Source: Astropecten irregularis
Lineage: Eukaryota > Echinodermata > Asteroidea > Paxillosida > Astropectinidae
Direction: 5' to 3'
Assembly (NCBI GenBank): GCA_963971285.1
Contig: OZ020252.1
Coordinates: 18,017,662-18,081,661, forward strand
Length of the DNA stretch: 64,000 bases
Shown here: in pieces, positions 59,359 through 64,000 of the stretch
Layout: every line of letters begins with the position of its first letter
Position numbering within the stretch: position 1 is the stretch's first letter
Notes under the pieces: generated by a model
The model's input: only the letters and a program-made list of their open reading frames with translations
The model's database searches: none
What the model was told of the DNA's origin: nothing
Position numbers and translations under genes: made by a program

Positions 59359-60934
59359 CAGCAGTTTAAATTGATAAGGCCTCCTTGTTTTCAGTAAAAT
59401 AGCAATTTACAGCATGTCATACTGTATGATACGACAAACAGGGTGATTAGTGTCTGTTCGAGTAGAATCAAAAATGTAATTTGCTTTGAGTTAGGATAGC
59501 CCGACTTCAGGCCCTCCAAACTCCAAGTATTTTATTTATTTCAGGTCATTATTTTGGCTTATGAGCAGTTTGCAGCAGTTCGTATTAATTACATAATTCA
59601 TCATTTTCAAAGTTAGACAAAATACATGATACACCGTCCTGATCACGGCATCAGTGCATGCACATTCACAGCACACCCAATCTGACCAAATAGGGCTCCG
59701 TGCTCGAGCTACATGTAAAAATTTATAGAAAACGCCCTTTGTTATCGACAGCTATAGTTACCCGGATGTTCGGACAAACATCACAACGTTTACGTGTAAG
59801 TTAATGGGGCCACTTGCGACTTCTTTGTCCAAACTTCTGAATGTGACGTCACGAGCGCAGAGCCCTATTTATCAAGGAATTAACCTTCACTTGAACAGCA
59901 GAAAACGATGAGCTGATCAAAACTGCAAGTGAGGATTTTCCAGGACAGCCAAAGTACGGTCACAAATCTCACTTCCCAAGCTATAATCATCCCAGGTCCA
60001 AAAACTACAACAAAAATTTAGAGAGAGAGTGTTCTTAAGGCTTGAGACAAGTCAGATGACTCTAGCTGTCTGTCATGTAACACTTGCATCTGAATAGACC
60101 TGCTTCGGTGGAGGCCTGGTGAGGACTCGACTTCTTGCCAAGTGATTATTGGATCCGGCCTGACAAAGGATGCCTCCATCACGATCAATTTTTGTTAGAT
60201 CGGTTCACTCTCCAAAAGGGTGCATACAGTATGGCGTGGTTGCACTTGCCCAGGCACGGTGAACGGGGAAACTGTGCCAACTGTGGGCTAACGCACTTTC
60301 CTCAGAGTGGATTTCTTTTTCTTTTTTTACAATCCAATATTTCACCCAAATCGTGCACTTCACTTTTGCGCGATTATGTAGGAATGAAAGGTGCAAATCA
60401 CATTATGAGTGCGATGTTCACTTGGATTTGGATTTAGTTACATGCACTCACTGATTGAATTCTAAATATAATGAGTCTCCAACAGATTGTTGGAATACGT
60501 TTTGTAAATTATGTAACGTACTGAAGTACACATGTGTACAGTAGTACAGTTCAAGTACAGTACATGTACAGTATGTTAAGAAACTATAACGAACGACCAC
60601 TACACATGTATAAAAAACAATTTCTGTGCATCCCAGCGTGTTCATTATAGTGGCTACATGTATGTCATAAACATATGTAGTTAACATATGAACATATTGT
60701 GAAATTCGGACCATGCACATTTATGTAAATGTGAACACACCATACATGTACATGTACATGTACACGTACGAACATGGCGGGATGCACAGATATTGTCCGT
60801 TATAGTAGTCATTCGTTATAGTGAACAATGTTAATTTTTAAGCAGGCCTAGATACATGTACATTGTACAATGTACACAAAAATTGGGAACCAAAGATGAA
60901 GATGTGTTCGATTGGCATTACATTTCACATACAC

Positions 60935-61009
60935 TGTACATGTATTGTACATGTATTGTACATGTATTGTACATCTATTGTACATGTATTGTACGTATCT
61001 ATTGTACAT
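60935..61009. repeat. 11-bp tandem array TGTACATGTAT
   Basis: Five consecutive 11-bp units start at 60935 (one with a base change), followed by two degenerate ones. The unit contains the palindrome TACATGTA. The two overlapping plus-strand frames here are products of the array. Confidence 0.92.
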
Positions 61010-62041
61010 TATCAGGGACCCACATTTTTACGAAATGTAAACAATGTGAACTGTGATATAAAAAACAAGTGAATGTTTAAACACTTGCGGGTAAATATGT
61101 ACACAACATGTGGTACATGCTCTGTACAGTGTGTAATATTCAAAATGTCAATCAGATATTAATAAAGAGATGCACATGTACTGTATGATCTGATGATGAG
61201 GCAGACACAGTGATTCACATTTTTTTTTCATGATACGGCCTTTGACCAATGAGTCAATCAGTAATAACGGACCCACCTGGATTGCACAACTTGCATGCTA
61301 TAGGCATGTACACGTACAGCTCGTACTGTTACTGCACCATAGTGTGTACTGCGTTATGAGCATGCATTTGATCATGGTGGAATAATGACAAACTTACATG
61401 TTTTACATTCATGAGTGTGAATAACGTACAGACCTGTACAGACCTGTACAGAAATGTTTTTTTATGTTATTTACCAGGGATTTACAGTGTTCACATGAAT
61501 ACAGAACAAATGGAAAAGTACATGTATTTTAAAGAACAAATTTGTTCTTTAAAAGTGTCATCCCTGATCATGTACACAAACAATGTACAGTACAAATGTA
61601 CATGTACATATGTACAATGATGTATGAATGTACCTGCACATTAAAAATATGATTTCAGTATGATACATGTAGGCCTATCAAGTACTGTACGTACACTGTA
61701 GGAGTACCTGTACAATGTAATGAGATTTGCCAGTCATCTTCTGTAGTGATGACTGTTACCGGTTAAAGTAAATCATTTTGTCACCTTCCTTCCCACCTGC
61801 AGATAAGCATATACTTCCAAATATACACGCACAGGCATGACAGGTATACACGTACAGGTAAGGGATATACTGTACTTGTGAAGTTCAAGCACACTTTGAG
61901 TACCCAGTACTCTACACTTGTGTCATACATCCACATGTGGGCAGACACATAATGCAATTGTGCAGACAACTATAAGGCATAACCACTGTGACAAATACAG
62001 ACATGGCAGACAGAAGGATCAAGTGCTGCATGTAGCTAAGA

Positions 62042-62148
62042 CATTGGAAGGTAAACAAAGAAAACTTGACTGGAGTAGGATTCGAACCAGCAACCCCCGG
62101 AGTACCATACCGATGCTCTAAACCAACTGAGCTATTCAACCCTACATT
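62042..62148 (-). mobile_element. tRNA-derived SINE-like element, copy 6
   Basis: The B-box complement GGATTCGAACCAGCAACC and A-box complement CCAACTGAGCTATTC are well kept, with GGTAAACAAAGAAAACTTGA on the 3' side. The outer termini are absent or decayed. Confidence 0.82.
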
Positions 62149-63377
62149 GTACAGACAACAGTGTGCAGTGGCCACACACAAAATCTGAAAACACCAAGGA
62201 AAAAGCTGAAATTTTAAAGGTTGTATATTTTTCTACAGAGCAGGTGTACAAAAAGAAGCTGAAATTCTGAGTTAAAATCTAAACCAAAAAATCAGAAAAT
62301 TTTCAGATTTAAATCTGAAGTTTCACATCCCTGCAATTATCAAAAATGGCCTTGCAGTATTTGACTGTCCAAGCAGGTTATGGGAAATTGCGTAGGTCCA
62401 ATGACAAAATTATCTAGAGATCTTACACTACAGCATACAATGTAATAATTACAGGTTGTACATACATCCAAGCCATCCAAGTTACTTCATACATGTAAGC
62501 ACATGTGCAGTATTATCATAATTCCAGCATAATGTACAATGGTCCAGTACACACTGTCCATTCATGGACATCACAGGTTGCGCATGCAACCATGCAGGCC
62601 AGAGATGACAACCATATTAATTACCACAATTACATAATTATGCACTGTATATAATGTACATACATACAGTGTACACTCACTATGATGCATACCACTGGAA
62701 CCCATTCATGCTTAATGCTGCACACACACCCATGCATAAAACATACACAGATTGTAACTTATAATACAATATTACACTACATGGTACAGTACATGTATGT
62801 GTACAATGTGATTTGCCAGTACTTTTACACAATGTTCACGTACACAAGGTGGTGACATACAGTTGTACAATGTATGTACGCGAATAGTTCACAATTTCTC
62901 TCTCAAATTCAATTTCATGAGCTGTTTAGCGCATGTGGAATATGAATTCAATCATGATATTTGGGGAGAAATGTTAAATTATTCATGCATTTGTAGGCAT
63001 CTGGAGAATAGATCAATTCAATACAGTGGACATACTGTACAAGTAGTGTACTGCATGTCATATAGTCACGCCTCAGAGATCTACAATGTACATGAGAGGA
63101 AGACTAGTCTTGAAATTAAGGAATCCCAATACAATGCGGTGTCCCTTCAGCCAATCAGCATGAACCATACTTCAGATTTGAACTTGGACCAAATGTGGCC
63201 AGCCAGCAGCATGAGCTAGCCCCCACTAAGTCACAATGTCTGGGACAGACTCGCACACAATATGCAGACTACATATTTTTCACATGAAATCCAAATGAGA
63301 TGGATTCTAATTGGTTAGAAATTTATGTTAATTCATGTTAATTCATTCATTAAGAGTCCATTTGGTTTAAATTCCAA

Positions 63378-63663
63378 TTAAAGGTAGTATCATACTTTGG
63401 TTTTTGTCAAAGAAATACAGATTCATGGGCAAAAATATCAAGACAGATACAGTAACAGTCATCTGTGAAAATTTCAGTCCCACACGATGCCCACTTTTTG
63501 AGAAAACAGTGAAAAACGGCCACAGTGTATGTATCATAATGTATGTTTAAAATCTTTTCACCGTTATTTTGTATCTTTAAAAGATCAAAATTGTTTTTGG
63601 TCATAAGTAAATCTGTAAACATTTCTGTTTTGGTTTCCTACCAAAGTATGATAGTACCTATAA
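63378..63663. mobile_element. TTAA-flanked MITE, copy F (internally deleted)
   Basis: TTAA then AGGTAGTATCATACTTTGGT at the left; ACCAAAGTATGATAGTACCT then ATAA (a mutated TTAA) at the right. At 286 bp it lacks about 90 bp of the interior present in copy C. Confidence 0.85.
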
Positions 63664-64000
63664 CAACTCAGATTTCCATAACAATTTTAACAGAAAATGC
63701 ACCAAAATTACTAAGTACTGAAAGTAGGTAAAGCGTGTGAGTGTAACAGGAGCCGGATGCAATGGTGACCCCAGAAGTTAAATTAAGTTCCTTGTTTTGT
63801 AACCATACCAACCGTAATTCACTTTTAATTTTATCTCTGCTGTTCAGGGCGGGTAAGGTTGGGGGGTGGTTACTTGTAAAAAATAATTTCTTGCCGCTTT
63901 GCCTGACCCCCCCCCCCAAAAAAAAAACACTGATTAATTTGGAGATTGCCAAAGCAGCAATTCCTTGACAAAACTTAAATTTGTCTTTCCCTAACTTCAC

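Larger units (their letters stand above)
43979..63200. other. TACATGTA-rich, gene-free domain
   Basis: An AT-rich region in which the self-complementary word TACATGTA, often extended as repeated GTACAT, occurs dozens of times (for example 46158-46181, 49321-49344, 51509-51523, 60745-60762). Only a handful of copies lie in the first 43 kb. Between the repeats listed separately I see no supported gene. The GC-rich block at 57840-58200 (frames of 111 and 147 codons on opposite strands) is low complexity and not called. Confidence 0.7.

Noticed and set aside
1..64000. CRISPR array, operon, phage or toxin-antitoxin system
   Set aside because: No regularly spaced repeats with unique spacers and no compact gene clusters; the composition and splice signals are those of an animal nuclear genome.

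Overview
This is a gene-poor stretch of animal nuclear DNA, most likely from an invertebrate deuterostome and plausibly an echinoderm. That placement is inference. It rests on one intronless neuropeptide-type GPCR, a short exon resembling neurabin/spinophilin, many small tRNA-derived and inverted-repeat elements, and the absence of any bacterial gene organisation. There are no operons, rRNAs or CRISPR arrays, and I saw no credible functional tRNA gene.

Only one complete protein-coding gene is clear: a 395-residue class A (rhodopsin-type) GPCR on the minus strand at 7602-8789. It belongs to the somatostatin/allatostatin-C/opioid/MCH-like group. A second real gene is probably represented by one 99-bp minus-strand exon at 42465-42563. 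It has matching splice sites and encodes an acidic stretch followed by a KLKFS-type PP1-docking segment like that of neurabin/spinophilin. Three further open segments with good splice signals (5353-5625, 28472-28532, 35077-35207) and a 15-bp microexon-like segment (17493-17507) are listed as weak candidates.

Most of the rest is repeats. From left to right there are: (i) at least seven copies or remnants of a tRNA-like element whose outer ends form inverted repeats; (ii) six copies of a 280-390 bp palindromic-ended element, mostly flanked by TTAA; (iii) five copies of a 205-266 bp element whose inverted ends are built of a variable GGCTCA-type hexamer; (iv) several other hairpin or inverted-repeat families (ends GGGGTCGATTTCAC, GGCCTGTTTGTT, GGGCCTTTACGAAACC, GGCTTTTCACA); (v) a hAT-like element with CAGTGG ends and a near-perfect 8-bp target duplication at 56127-56394; (vi) a degenerate LINE 3' end at 37521-37700; and (vii) a second SINE type with an ATT tail at 28660-28981. 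Tandem arrays include a 17-bp near-palindromic minisatellite at 34328-34684, a 185-bp triplication at 44224-44745 and an 11-bp array at 60935-61009.

The window has two textures. Up to about 43 kb it has moderately GC-rich islands with TAAT/ATTA words, which may include regulatory DNA around the GPCR. From about 44 kb to 63 kb it is AT-rich and strikingly full of the self-complementary word TACATGTA. I found no convincing new multi-gene system. The most unusual signals are the inverted-repeat-bounded tRNA-like element and the TACATGTA domain.
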